Below are positions 22,694-33,564 of a stretch of 64,000 nt of DNA, in pieces. The notes beneath the pieces are model-generated. The model had not been told where the DNA came from. It worked only from the letters and a program-made list of their open reading frames with translations, and did no database searches. Each line of letters begins with the position of its first letter. Within the stretch, counting starts at the first letter, position 1. This DNA is from Eucommia ulmoides (Eukaryota > Streptophyta > Magnoliopsida > Garryales > Eucommiaceae). The translations under genes were made by a program, and so were the position numbers. Location: positions 42,101,026 to 42,165,025 of the forward strand of contig CM028335.1 in NCBI GenBank assembly GCA_016647705.1, given 5' to 3'.

Positions 22694-22711
22694 TGGGGCC
22701 GTTACCGGAGA
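22694..22711 (+). other. Primer-binding site of B1
   Basis: TGGGGCCGTTACCGGAGA matches TGGCGCCGTTGCCGGGGA, the complement of plant tRNA-Asp 3' end used by Athila-type elements, at 15 of 18 positions. Confidence 0.75.
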
Positions 22712-22825
22712 TTAGATTTTGGATTGTTGTTGATATTATGAATAAGTAACTTGATTTTAATTTAGGCATTTATTTTATTTGTAATTTTTGTTTTGAGTTT
22801 TGTCTGTATTGCGAGGTACTTGAAG

Positions 22826-23835
22826 ATGTCTCATCAACAAGTGCTATTGCAATTTTCTCAACAGGATTCTGAGCTGTTTTATTATGCTTGGGATAGATAT
22901 AAAGATTTGACCTTTTGGTTTCCAAATCATGGTTTCCCGAAGGAGTGTCAATTATTGAATTTCCTCAATGGGTTACAAGCCACAACCAGAAGTTTAGTAG
23001 AAGGAGGAAATAGTACCACCTCTTTTTACGACCTAACAGTGGATAATGCCTATTGGTTGTTGGAATACATGGCGGAGTTTGATTTTCAGTATTGGAATTA
23101 TTCAACAAGTTACTAAAGCTTGGGCGATAGTTCTACTGTTTCAGCACCATAATTGACACCCCGGACCAACATGTGAAGTCTTTCCCCACCCTGGAAGAGA
23201 TTTTTGCTGAACTTATGGGGGAGACTTAGGCTTTCTGGGGAAAAATGGATGAACGTCTCAATGAGCATGAGGATCATCTTGACAATATTGAGACGACCTA
23301 AACTGAAATTGATGTGACCGTAAAGTCTCTCGAGACGAAAATCAGTTAGCTTATTTGCTTTATTGAGGCCGAGTCAGAAGTGGTAGCACTGAGATACACA
23401 CAAGCAACATCCATCCGTGAAAGCCACTATGAGAAACCGAATGCAAGTGGGAGGACTTTGGAGGTGCATTATGAAGATGATTTGAAAGAGGATGAGGCCC
23501 ACGAATTGTTCGTTGATGACAAATCAGAAGATGATTTTGAGTTCTCACCTCTTGAAATCCAATTGGTGTTGCCACTACCGATCCAAGATGATCATATCTA
23601 CGAGGATCTGATGTGGCTCACTTGTCCTTCACCACCTTTAACTCCATTCATTCAAGCTTCCCAAGCACATGTGACGAAGTCGAGTCATGTTGAGAGCACG
23701 TGCCGATCAATGCCACATTTCAACAAGCTTGAGGAAGTTTTGAACCAAGACCCGTATATTGTGTTATATGACACATACTATTGGCGGAAGTCTCTCTTCG
23801 ACGAGCCCTTATCCGTGTCAAGCGAAGGACATTAA
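22826..23835 (+). pseudogene. B1 chimeric gag-derived ORF, frameshifted
   Basis: I place the start at 22826 because this ATG lines up with the one in B2 (29668). The N-terminal part is Athila-type gag: FYYAWDRYKDL, FPKECQLLNFLNGLQATTRS, and AYWLLEYMAEFDFQYWN. A frame change and stops near 23116-23350 interrupt a heptad-like stretch (DERLNEHEDHLDNIET). The frame open from 23380 is acidic (EDDLKEDEAHELFVDD) and ends with LNQDPYIVLYDTYYWRKSLF. This last block also ends the B2 ORF and is not part of any gag I recognise. The rest of gag-pol is absent. Function unknown; RNA packaging in trans is one possibility. Confidence 0.7.
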
Positions 23836-25471
23836 ACCAACCGCTTCTTGGGAGGCAACCCAAGTTTTCAAATAAATCAATCCATCACTACCGACCACAC
23901 TCGGAGGTGAATTGTCTCGCCTCCCAGGTATGTGTTCAAAACCCCCTTCATCACTATAATGCATGTCAATTGTTGAGTTTGATGTTGGGTCACTGTAGAC
24001 GCTGACCAGTCTAAGTTTGGGGGGATGTTAATGTTTTGTATATTTTTATTGTTCAATGACTTTTTGTTGGTTAAGTAGTTTAAGTTAAATTAGTGTTTAG
24101 TTTCATGCATGTTTAGTTGTTCAATGTTTTCTCGTTTAATTTCATGCTTGTTTGTTTAGTATCAGTATAAGCGTGTTTATGTTTGTAGTTGTTGTTTTTG
24201 AGTATTGAGTTTTGTAGTTCTTCTAGGCCATTACCCAATGATGATATTATCCTCTAGTTGTTTTTTGAGGTCAAGGGTAATGCACATTCATGTGTGTTCT
24301 GTGTGCTTGATATTTCGATTTGCTAAAAGTCATTTTGGATCCTAATTTGTATGAGTATGTAGACTCAATGTACTAGTTATCCAATTGATTTGATGCTAAT
24401 TATCCAGTAGCTAAGCTCATGATAATTTAAGGGATTCTAGAACCTAAATGGGGGAAATTCGAGGTGAAATCCTAGGCGAGGTAGTTCAGGAGATATGATT
24501 TAGGTATTTATTTTGATCGCTTGAGCCATTGAAGCCTTCCATTTTACCCCTCGTTACCCTGTCGAAGCCTGTTAGCCATTTCAATTTTGAACAAGTAACA
24601 AATGCCCTAGCCAATTAAATTTTTTCCAAGCCATTATCGCCAAACCTACGGCACGAATTGAGTTGAAATCAAGTTAGCATTTGTTTATGCTATTTAAAGT
24701 GAGCGGTTGGGTTTTGGGAAAACTTTTGATTGGTTCGGTATTCGAGTACTCACTTGTCATTTTTCTATCATATTTTGACACCCGTGAAATAGTACAAATC
24801 AAATAAATTTGGGGGTGTGGTTAGTAAAAAGAAAATGTGTAAATATGTTTTTTTTTTAGACAATTGAGTACTACGTTTTAAAAGTAAGTTCGGGGTTGTT
24901 TCGGATTTGTATTTATGGGTGAGTGTAATTGAGAACCAAGCGTTGTGCCTTGGGTATCGTTGAGTTAATGACGTTTACCTTTTTTATATTCCCGATATAC
25001 CCTTGGCCAAGTGTTAAAAACCGAACCAAGTTTTTTTGATCTTTTTGAATTTCTAAGCCTACATTAGTGGAGAGTGGAACCCAGTCTAGCATATAGAAAT
25101 CCTGTACCTTATCAATGTTAAGTCATGAACTTTGTTGGTGGATAATCCAATCCGGTCTTTGGATGGTTGTATAATTGAGTTTTCACACACACACACTTGG
25201 AAAGGATCTAGAATGGCGTTTACCATTATTGAAAATTAAAATTTTAGAACACCTCATGGTGTGGTTTTATTCTTGAACTCAATATGATTGGGGGCCTTTG
25301 AAGAAAAACTTTTTGGTTAATTAGTTGAAATTCAAAACTCGCAAGTCATTGTTTTTAGTTCGTTAGTGTCTTTCCTTTTTAGTAAGTTGTGTTCGTTATT
25401 TGGTTGTAGTAGTTTCTTTTCATGTGCGAGTGTTTTTGCTTGAGGACAAGCAAACCTGTAAGTTTAATATG
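23836..25471 (+). other. B1 3' non-coding region
   Basis: There is no ORF of note. Shared with B2 and C are: a hairpin CTTGGGAGGCAACCCAAG at 23847-23864 (B1 and B2 only), CATTCATGTGTGTTCTGTGT around 24285, GCGAGGTAGTTCAGGAGATA around 24477 and CCTACATTAGTGGAG around 25062. Also shared are a (CA)n run at 25183-25196 and a palindrome CACCTCATGGTGTG at about 25250-25263. Purine runs AGTTTGGGGGGATG (24014) and AATTTGGGGGTGTGG (24806) resemble polypurine tracts. The tract expected right before the 3' LTR is decayed (AGTTTAATATG). Confidence 0.7.
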
Positions 25472-26887
25472 TGTGAGTGGTTTAATTATCAACAAATCAA
25501 GTACTTTTATATTCAAATATTTGTGTGTTTTCAAGTATTTTTGTTAGTTTAATATGTTTTTGTATTGTTTTGTAGGTTTATAAATAAATGGGAGAAACGA
25601 TGCAAAATACGTGAAAGTGTTGTAATTTCAAGGCCATTTTTTACCCCGATGCAATCTAATTTTGGAAAATCTCAACATGTAGATCTACGTCTTTGCTTTC
25701 CATAAGTTTTTAAATCACCTCAATCGGAGTTTGGCCGAGAAAGTTACGGGCAAAAGAAGAACCTAGTGTTGGTACTACCTTAAGCATCGCTACAGCGATG
25801 ATTTCCATCGGTGCAGCGATGGTTTGATCACTGTAAGGGTGATTCGGCAGTGAGTTTCTACCTTCCTATCACTGCAGCGATGGTCTGCTTCGCTGCAGTG
25901 ACCTGGCACCAGTTGGAAAGATATTTTTAGATATTTTGGAGATATTTTGGACCTTTATTTGTTTCTCCCCATTCCCACATCTACCAAGAACGTTTTTGGT
26001 AGTTCTTGGAGAGCTCAAGATCATACCAAGCAAGGGGAATACATAATTGGAGAAGAGGGAACAAGATCGGAGCGGATTTTACGGACTTATTCTTCAGATA
26101 TTGGCTATTTTCTCTGTTTCTCTCTTTTATTCTTAACTCTTGTTGGTTGTTTGATCATGTATATATCATTTTAAGTTGAATATTTGGTTATGGCCATGAG
26201 CTAAACATTTATTATTTAGGGATTGATGAAATTTACACATACTATGATTGAGTAATTCTATGTTTCGTTATTGGTTGTTCTTCCTCATTCGATTGTGTTT
26301 ACTGTTCTATGACTTCCATTATATGCTTGTTATGATATTTTGGTTGATTTGAGAATATGGGGTTTGAGACTTAAGAAAGATAACCTTGGATTCGGAATAC
26401 GGTTTAAACACATCGCAACGTTCTAATGTTTCAGGAGATTATTAGAACATGTGCAATCCATGAAGTTGGGGCGAGACTCCTGTAATCGTTTAGATGCTAG
26501 ATAAGGATATCGACGTTGACACGAATTGCATATTCATTCACTTTACACTCGAGAGAGGTAGTGAATGATTTTTAGACACCTAGATTGTTGGATAAATTAA
26601 TGACTGTTAATGTGAACTAGACTAAATCAAACACGTTTAAGTGAACGAAGTTAATCGTTAGATAATTTATTCCTATAGACGTTATTCTTAGTATTTTAGT
26701 TTAGTTTTATATTTTTACAAAAACAAAAAATTGGAATGCCTATATAAAGTTCAGTTACGGTAATCGCAGTACTTAGCGACAATTTAAACCAATCCCTGTG
26801 GATACAACAACCCTACTCTTCCTATACTATTAAAACTTGACCTCATGCACTTGCGAGTAATTCAAGGCAATTAAAATATCACCAATA
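25472..26887 (+). repeat. B1 3' LTR (about 1416 bp)
   Basis: It starts TGTGAGTGG and ends CACCAATA. It aligns to 21237-22687, with the palindromic boxes at about 25786-25902 (CATCACTGCAGCGATGG and CATCGCTACAGCGATG). Confidence 0.85.
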
Positions 26888-28084
26888 GTGGCGACCAAAA
26901 AGCTGACCCGAATATGAGGTATTATCCTTGGTTTATTGTTCTTCCCAAGTTGTTTGCCGAATCCCCTAGTTTGGCTCGGAAGAAGTTCATAATGTTCATG
27001 TGAGTGGCTAATATAATGGAGCAGCGGACAATCTAGTTATTTGTGGTAGACTTCATTCTTAAACATATAAAGCATTAGCTGTGTTGAATGCTTGAAAAGA
27101 AGCTTCTTGATTGACATGCTCTGTTTTTGTTACAGGTTCGGTAGGGTTTCGGTAGATGGCATGATCTTTCTCAGCATAGATGGTGATAATACTATCCTCA
27201 AAGACAAACTTCATCTTCCGATGGAGTGATAAGGGAACTAGCCCAGCTGATTGTATCCAGGGCCTTTTGAGGAATAATTTATAGGCAGTGGTATGTCTAA
27301 GACATGCAGGTCCACTTGAAAAAGTGATTGGGCCTCTACCAATTGGTAGTGTAATTTTTCCCATAGACTTTCTCTTTTCCCCTATCGAAAGCCCTGACGA
27401 TGATAGCGTTGGTCCAGATTCTATCCTTGTTTACCCCTATATTCTTCAGCGTACTTAGAGAACATATGTTAAGCGCGGATCCATTGTCTACTAGAACTCT
27501 AGTGAGTATGAAATCCCAATACTGTACTGATATGTTGAGTGGTTTGATATACCTATTTCCTTCAGAGGGTATCTCGTCATCATTAAAGGTCATGATATTA
27601 CTGCTGAGGATATTCTCCACTATATTAGTGAAGTGATCCTGCGATATGGAACTGGGTACATAGGCCTCATTAAGGACTTTCAACAGTGCATTTTGATGTG
27701 CTTCAGAGGTCATTACCAACAATAGGATCGAAATATGTGCCGGTGCTTTTCTCTGTTGTTCGATGATCTTATACTCAGTGTTTTTTACTGCCTTTAGAAA
27801 TTCTTGTACCTCTTTCTCAGTGACTTTCTTCTTAGGGATACCCTTAGGTTCTTTGTTTGGTACTTTTAGCAAGTTTGGGGCAACAAAGACTCTTTCATTC
27901 TAAGTAATACCTCCGATCTCACCTACTTGGTCCTTTATCCTTACAACATTTGTTTTAATTGTCATAGAGTAATTCCAAGGCACCTCTTCCAAGTCTTTCA
28001 CTAGTTCTTACTTTGGCATCTTGAAGGTTAAAACAGTGTCTGGTCAGACTATTATTGGGTTCTGGAGCGCTTGTGCTTGTATGG
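26888..28084 (-). pseudogene. pro: Ogre-like protease region
   Basis: The minus-strand frame 27872-27336 is open and holds the sequence usual before the protease in Tat elements (MTSEAHQNALLKVLNEAYV, then NIMTFNDDEIPSEG). The active-site region follows as ILTRVLVDNGSALNICSLSTL, where DNGS replaces the more familiar DTG/DSG, as is common in this lineage. The next frame (27364-27059) contains KRPWIQSAGLVPLSLHRKMKF, typical of the end of the protease domain. The part nearest 28084 (PWNYSMTIK) belongs to the gag-protease linker. B2 inserted on its upstream side and B1 on its downstream side. The protease would mature Gag-Pol. A stop or frame change near 27340-27365 disrupts it. Confidence 0.8.
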
Positions 28085-29520
28085 TGATAGGTGTAAATTA
28101 CCTATATATTTTCAAACCGAAATTCTTAGGTTTTTTTACTACGTTTATTACGTTTTAATACATTTTAATGTATTTTTATTCTTTTTGTATTAAATCAGGT
28201 GTGGGGGGGTAAAACAATATGAAAACGGATGCTAAACGTTGATATCGGATCAAGAATGATGGAAGAATGGTGGAAAAACAAGCAAAGAGGTAATATTCTG
28301 AAAAGTAACCCACCGCCGCGGCGTCTAGACCACCGCCATAGCAGTGAAAATCTAGAGAGGGCCTAAATCTGTTGGAAGCTCACCACCTAGGTGGTGGGAT
28401 TCACCGCCTAGGCAGTAAAACTATAGAGAGGTCCTAAATCCACCACCTCCTCCACTGCTGCGGCAGAGATCAAACCAACCTACTAACCGTCGCGGTGGTG
28501 AATCCCACCTCTGTGATGGTTACCTCTACACAGATTTAGATATTTATTAGGATATTTTCCCTATTTATACCCCCTCCTCTCCTCTCCTCCGGCCATTAGA
28601 GCCCCATTAGGCTTAATATATTTTAGAGAGAGGTTTATTCAACCAATTCCGAAGGAGAAGAGCACGTTGCGATAAAGGAAAAGCGATCTCAAAGCATTTT
28701 TAGCTGCAAAGCTTCGGACTAGGCTAAATTTCTTTCGTTTTTTCTTTATTTTCTTAACTTCAGTAGTTAGTTGAGCATGTTTAGCTGCATTTTCATTGTA
28801 TAACTGGCTATGGCCATGAGCTAAACGGGTTTTTGTGTAGAGATTAATATAATTTATAAAAGTGTTGTTTGTTTGAGTTTGTGTTTTGTTAATGTGTGTT
28901 TTTAATAATTTCGATTGTGTTTATTGGTCTGTTATGAATATTATGCTTGTTAAGATAATTAGAGAATACGAGATTTGACACTCGGGAGAAATAACCCCGA
29001 ATTCGGACTAGGGTAAACACAACACGACAATCTAACAACCTAGGAGGGCCTTAGAAAGTGTGCAATCAATGACATTGGGGCAAAACTCACGTGACCTAGC
29101 ATCGATAAGACATCGAGGGGGCCTTCTTTGTTGACATGAAGTCACGTATTCACTTGTCTTATACTTGGGAGAGGTGGTGAGTGAGTTTACAAACCGAGAT
29201 TGTCGGATTTGCGAACGCCATTAATGTAAACTAAAACGAGACCAAACATGTTTTTGTAAACAAAGTTAATTTCTAGGCAATATTTTCCCTAAAACATCTC
29301 ATATTAGTATTAGTATAGTTTAATTAGTATTTTAGTATTAGTATTAATTAATTATAAACACATTATTTCCCCTAGATAAAATTAGGTCATGATAAACACG
29401 GTACTCGATAATAGTCTCAACCAATCCCCGTGAGCACAATACCCTTACTGTCCCTATCTATACTAAAACTTGACCTCATACACTTGAGAGTAAAATTAGA
29501 TCCGTATTTATGCGCTACCA
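28085..29520 (+). repeat. B2 5' LTR (1436 bp)
   Basis: It starts TGATAGGTGTAAATTACC and ends GCGCTACCA. Palindromic boxes at about 28313-28515 mix two cores: CCGCGG types (CACCGCCGCGGCG) and CCTAGG types (CACCACCTAGGTGGTGG). A TATA-like CTATTTATAC lies at 28561-28570, about 45 bp after the last box. The array position relative to that box matches the SIRE and element C LTRs. Confidence 0.87.
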
Positions 29521-29526
29521 AGTTTG

Positions 29527-29544
29527 TGGCACTGTTACCGGGGA
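29527..29544 (+). other. Primer-binding site of B2
   Basis: TGGCACTGTTACCGGGGA matches TGGCGCCGTTGCCGGGGA (complement of plant tRNA-Asp 3' end) at 15 of 18 positions. All three differences are transitions. This supports Athila-type priming. Confidence 0.8.
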
Positions 29545-29667
29545 TTGTGTTTTTTATTATTATTGATATTGTGAGTAAATGATCCAATTTTACTTTAGGA
29601 ATTTCTTTTGTGTATAATTTTTCTCTTTGTAGTTTTTGTTTTTGTTTTCCCTGCAGGGTGCTTGAAA

Positions 29668-30585
29668 ATGTTAGATAGATAGGTAATTTTTCGTTTCTTT
29701 CAACGGGATTTCGAGCCATTTTATTGTGCTTGGGATCGATACAAGGATTTGCTACTCCGGTTTCTGAACCATTTTTTCCCGAGAGAGTGTTAACTATTGA
29801 ACTTCCTCGAGGGGTTACAAGCCGTAACCAGAATATGGGTTGAAAGAGAAAACGGTACCACCTTTTTCAACCAACTAACCGCGGATGAAGCATATTGGCT
29901 ATTAGAAGACATGGAGGCCTTTGATTATCAAAGTTTTAATACTACGGCACCATGGATTGACACCCCAGACTAATATGTTGAGTCTTCTCCCATCCTGGAG
30001 GAGATATTCGCTGATTTTATTGGGGAGACTCAAGCGTTTTGGAGGGAGACGAATGATCGACTCAACGAGCACGAGGATTGTCTTGATAATATCGAGACTG
30101 TCTATGCCAAAATCAATACAACCGTAATGTCTTTATAGACGCAAATTGGTCAGCTAATTTGCTTGATTGAGGTCGAGTTAGACGTGGTAGTACTGGGAGA
30201 TACACAATCCATATTTATCGCAAGCCACTACGAGGAACCGGAGACAAGTAGGAGGTACTTGGGTGAGATCAATGGAGATTCACACATTAATTGTTGTGAA
30301 TTTTCACCTTTCGAATTCTAGCTGGTGACGTCACCATCGATCCCAGACGATCCTATTTATGAGGATCCAATGTGGCTCACTTACCCTTCACCGCCATTAG
30401 CAATGTTCTTCCATGCCCATGAAGTACATGAGCCGGTGGAGAATCTTGTTGAAAGCTTGGGCCGATCAAAGCCATATCTTTCTAATCTTGAGAGCGTACT
30501 GAACCAAGACCCATATGTAGTATTGTACGACACTTACTATGGGCAAAAGCCATTCTTTTACAAGCACTTTGGCGTGTCAAGTTGA
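29668..30585 (+). pseudogene. B2 chimeric gag-derived ORF, degenerate
   Basis: The ATG at 29668 is followed within four codons by a stop, and further stops and frame changes occur. Readable blocks are FYCAWDRYKDLLLRF, LLNFLEGLQAVTR, ADEAYWLLEDMEAFDYQ, a heptad-like NDRLNEHEDCLDNIET and IGQLICLIE. The open C-terminal part 30325-30585 reads DDPIYEDPMWLTYPSPPLA and ends LNQDPYVVLYDTYYGQKPFF. Every block has its counterpart in B1 at the same order and spacing. The upstream sequence TTTTCCCTGCAGG (AG at 29655-29656) looks like a splice acceptor just before the ATG. Confidence 0.7.
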
Positions 30586-32173
30586 CGACCTTAAAACAAG
30601 CACTTCTTGGGAGGCAACCCAAGACAAAAATAAATTAGATCCGCCATAGCCGATTTGATTCTGAGGAAAGATTCTCTCACCTCCCAGGTAGGTGTTTTAA
30701 ACCTCCATCTTCATTATCATGCTATATACTGTCATTGGGATCGCTAATAGGGTTGTTTTGGACATTAACTGTTTGAGTCGGGTGTGATGTGTAGTATAGG
30801 TTAGTATGTTTTATTGTTTTTATCGTGTGCATGTTTGTTTAGGATTAGTCTGTTTAGTTTAGTTGTTGTTATGTGCTGAGCTTTGATGTCATCTAGGGCT
30901 TTACTCGATGATAAGTCTGTCCCCTGATTGTTTATTGAGGTCGAGCGTAAAGCTCATTCATGTGTGTTCTGTGTGCTTAACGTATCATCTTAGTAAAAGT
31001 TATTGTAGATCCTAAATGCACGAGCACGTAAACTCAATATAGCACTATATAATTAATTTGAAAACGATTATCCTTCACTCAATTACATGACAATAGGGAT
31101 TCTAGAACTTGATTTGGGGGAAATTCAAGGTGAAATCCTAGGCGAGGTAGTTCAGGAGATATGATTTAGGCATTCGTTTTTATCGTTTGAGCCATTGGAG
31201 CCTACCTTGTAAAATGTTTATCCCTTGTTACCCTATTGAAGCCTTTAAACCGTTTTAATTCTTAACACTTAACTAATACCACGTGACCGATTAAACTTCT
31301 TTCCAAACCTATATCGCTGAACCGAAGGCACGAATTTGAGAGAATTAAGTTAGCAGTTGCAAATGCTACTTGAAGTGAGCGGTTGGGTTTAGGGCGAACT
31401 ATATATTGGTCTGGTATTCGAGTACTCACTTGTTGTTTTTGTTCGTTTTTCACATCCCCCTTAAATTGTAACAATTGAATAAGTTTGGGGGTGTGTTCGT
31501 AAAAAAAAAATAAAAAAAAATATCAAAATCAATTGTACATTCGGATTTTATTTTCCGTTTTTTTTAACAAGTGAGTACAAAGTTTCTTAAATTTATGTTT
31601 GGGGTTGTTTCAATTATATCTATGGAGTTTCGAGAGTGAGAAAGAGCCAAGTATATGCCATAGGTATCGTCACGTTAACGACGATTAACCTGTTTTGTAT
31701 TTCTGATATACCCGTGGCCATTATTCCAAAACCAAACCAAGCCCTAATGATCTTCATGAACTTCCAAGCCTACATTAGTGGAGAATAGAACCCGGGTCAG
31801 GCATATGGATTCTATATACCATAATGGTTTAAGTCATGAACCTTATTGAGGGATAATCCCATTTAATCAACGGATACTAGTATATTTGAGTTTAATCACA
31901 CACACTTTGACATGATCTAGAATGGAGCTTACTATTTTTGAATGTTGAAATTCTAGAACATCACATGGTGTGTTTTTATGCTTGAACTTGAAAGGATTAG
32001 GGGCTGATGAGAGAAAATTTGTTTTGCTAGTAGATGATAATCAAAACTTACACATTATTGTTTTTAGTGTTTTTTCGTTTTTAGTTTTTAATTTCGTAAT
32101 TAGTTGTTATATTTTCTCGTATTGTGTGGGTGTTTTTCTCGAGGATTAGTAAAATTCTGAGTTTGGGGGTATT
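30586..32173 (+). other. B2 3' non-coding region and polypurine tract
   Basis: Conserved pieces shared with B1 and C are: hairpin CTTGGGAGGCAACCCAAG at 30606-30623 (shared with B1), CATTCATGTGTGTTCTGTGT near 30956, GCGAGGTAGTTCAGGAGATA near 31142, CCTACATTAGTGGAG near 31769, a CA run near 31896 and CATCACATGGTGTG near 31959. Purine-rich AAGTTTGGGGGTGTG (31484) precedes the true tract GAGTTTGGGGGTATT (32159-32173), which touches the LTR. There is no convincing ORF. Confidence 0.72.
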
Positions 32174-33564
32174 TGATAAGTGTATATTAACTATATATTT
32201 GCAAACCAAAATTGTTAGTTTTTTTATTACGTTTATTACGTTTTAATACATTTTAATGTGTTTTTATTCTTTTTGTATTATATCAGGTGTGTGGGGTGAA
32301 ACGGTATCAAAATGGATGCTAAACGATGATATCAGATGAAGAACGGTGGAAAAACAAATAAGGAGGCAATATTCTAAAAAGTAGCCCACCGCCGCAGCGT
32401 CCAGACCACCGCCACGGCGGTAAAAATGTAGAGAGGGACTAAATTTGCTGGAAGCTCACCGCCTAGGCGATGAAACTGCAGAGAGGTCCTGAATCCATCG
32501 CCTCCTCTACCGCTGCGGCAAAGATCAAACTGACCTACTCACCGCCGCGGCGGTCACCTCTGCACAGATTTAGATATTTATTAGGATATTTTCCCTATTT
32601 ATACCCCCTCATTTCCTCTCCTATGGCCATTAGATCCCCATTAGGATTAGTATATTTTAGAGAGAGGTTTTGGGAGTGTTCAACCAATTCCGAATGAGAA
32701 GAGCACGTTGCGATAAAGGAGAAGTAATCCCGAATTATTTTTAGCAGTAAATCTTCGGACTAGGCTAAGTTTCTTTCGTTTATTCTTTATTTTTTTTAAC
32801 TTTGGTAGTTAGTTGAGTATGTTTAGCTCTATTTTCATTGTATAACCGGCTATGGCCATGAGCTAAATGGGTTTTTGTCTAGGGATTAATATAATTTATA
32901 AAAGTGTTGTTTGTTTGAGTTTGTATTTTGTTAATGTGTGTTTTTAATAATTTCGATTGTGTTTATCAGTTTTTCATGAATATTATGCTTCTTAAGATAA
33001 TTAAAGAATACGGGATTTGACACTCGGGAGAGGTAGCCCCAAATTCGGATTAAGGTAAACACAACACGACAATCTAACGACCTGGGAGGGCGTTAGAAAG
33101 TGTGCAATCAATGACGTTGAGGGCAAGAGTCACGTGACCTAGCATCATTAAGACGTTGAGGGGGACTTCTTCATTGACGCGAAGTTACGTATGCACTCGT
33201 CTTACACTCGGGAGAGGTGGCGAGTGAGTTTAAGAACCGAGATTGTCGAATACGCAAACGCCATTAACGTAAACTAAAACGAGACCAAACACGTTTTTGT
33301 AAACAAAGTTAATCCCTAGGCAATGTTTTCCCTAAAACATCTCATATTAGTATTAGTATAGTTTAATTAGTATTTTAGTATTAGTATTAATTAATTATAA
33401 ACACATTCTTTTCGCGTAGATAAAATTAAGTCATGATAAACATGGTACTTGATAATAGTCTCAACCAATCCCCGTGAACACGATACCCTTACTCTTCCTA
33501 CCTATACTAAAACTTGACCTCGTACACTTGCGAGTAAAAGGAGCGACGTATTTATGCTCTACCA
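32174..33564 (+). repeat. B2 3' LTR (1391 bp)
   Basis: It starts TGATAAGTGTATATTAAC and ends GCTCTACCA. It aligns closely to the 5' copy. Palindromic boxes are at about 32384-32555, with fewer CCTAGG-type boxes than the 5' LTR. The TATA-like CTATTTATAC is near 32595. Confidence 0.87.

Larger units (their letters stand above)
21237..26887 (+). mobile_element. Gag-only Athila-type retrotransposon B1
   Basis: Two LTRs (21237-22687 and 25472-26887) flank a PBS, a gag-derived ORF and a 1.6-kb non-coding 3' region. Flanking bases are GTGAC (21232-21236) and GTGGC (26888-26892), a TSD with one mismatch. Internal length is about 2.8 kb, far too short for gag-pol, and no protease, RT or integrase motif is present. 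The same layout recurs in B2 (28085-33564), which argues for a lineage of non-autonomous elements rather than one accidental deletion. It sits in the Ogre-like pol. Confidence 0.85.
28085..33564 (+). mobile_element. Gag-only Athila-type retrotransposon B2
   Basis: The LTRs 28085-29520 and 32174-33564 are clearly more alike than those of B1, so B2 looks younger. Flanking bases are TATGG (28080-28084) and CATGG (33565-33569), a TSD with one mismatch. The internal part (about 2.65 kb) holds a PBS, a gag-derived ORF, a 1.6-kb 3' region and a polypurine tract, with no enzyme domains. The organisation is the same as B1. It sits in the gag-protease region of the Ogre-like element. Confidence 0.87.
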
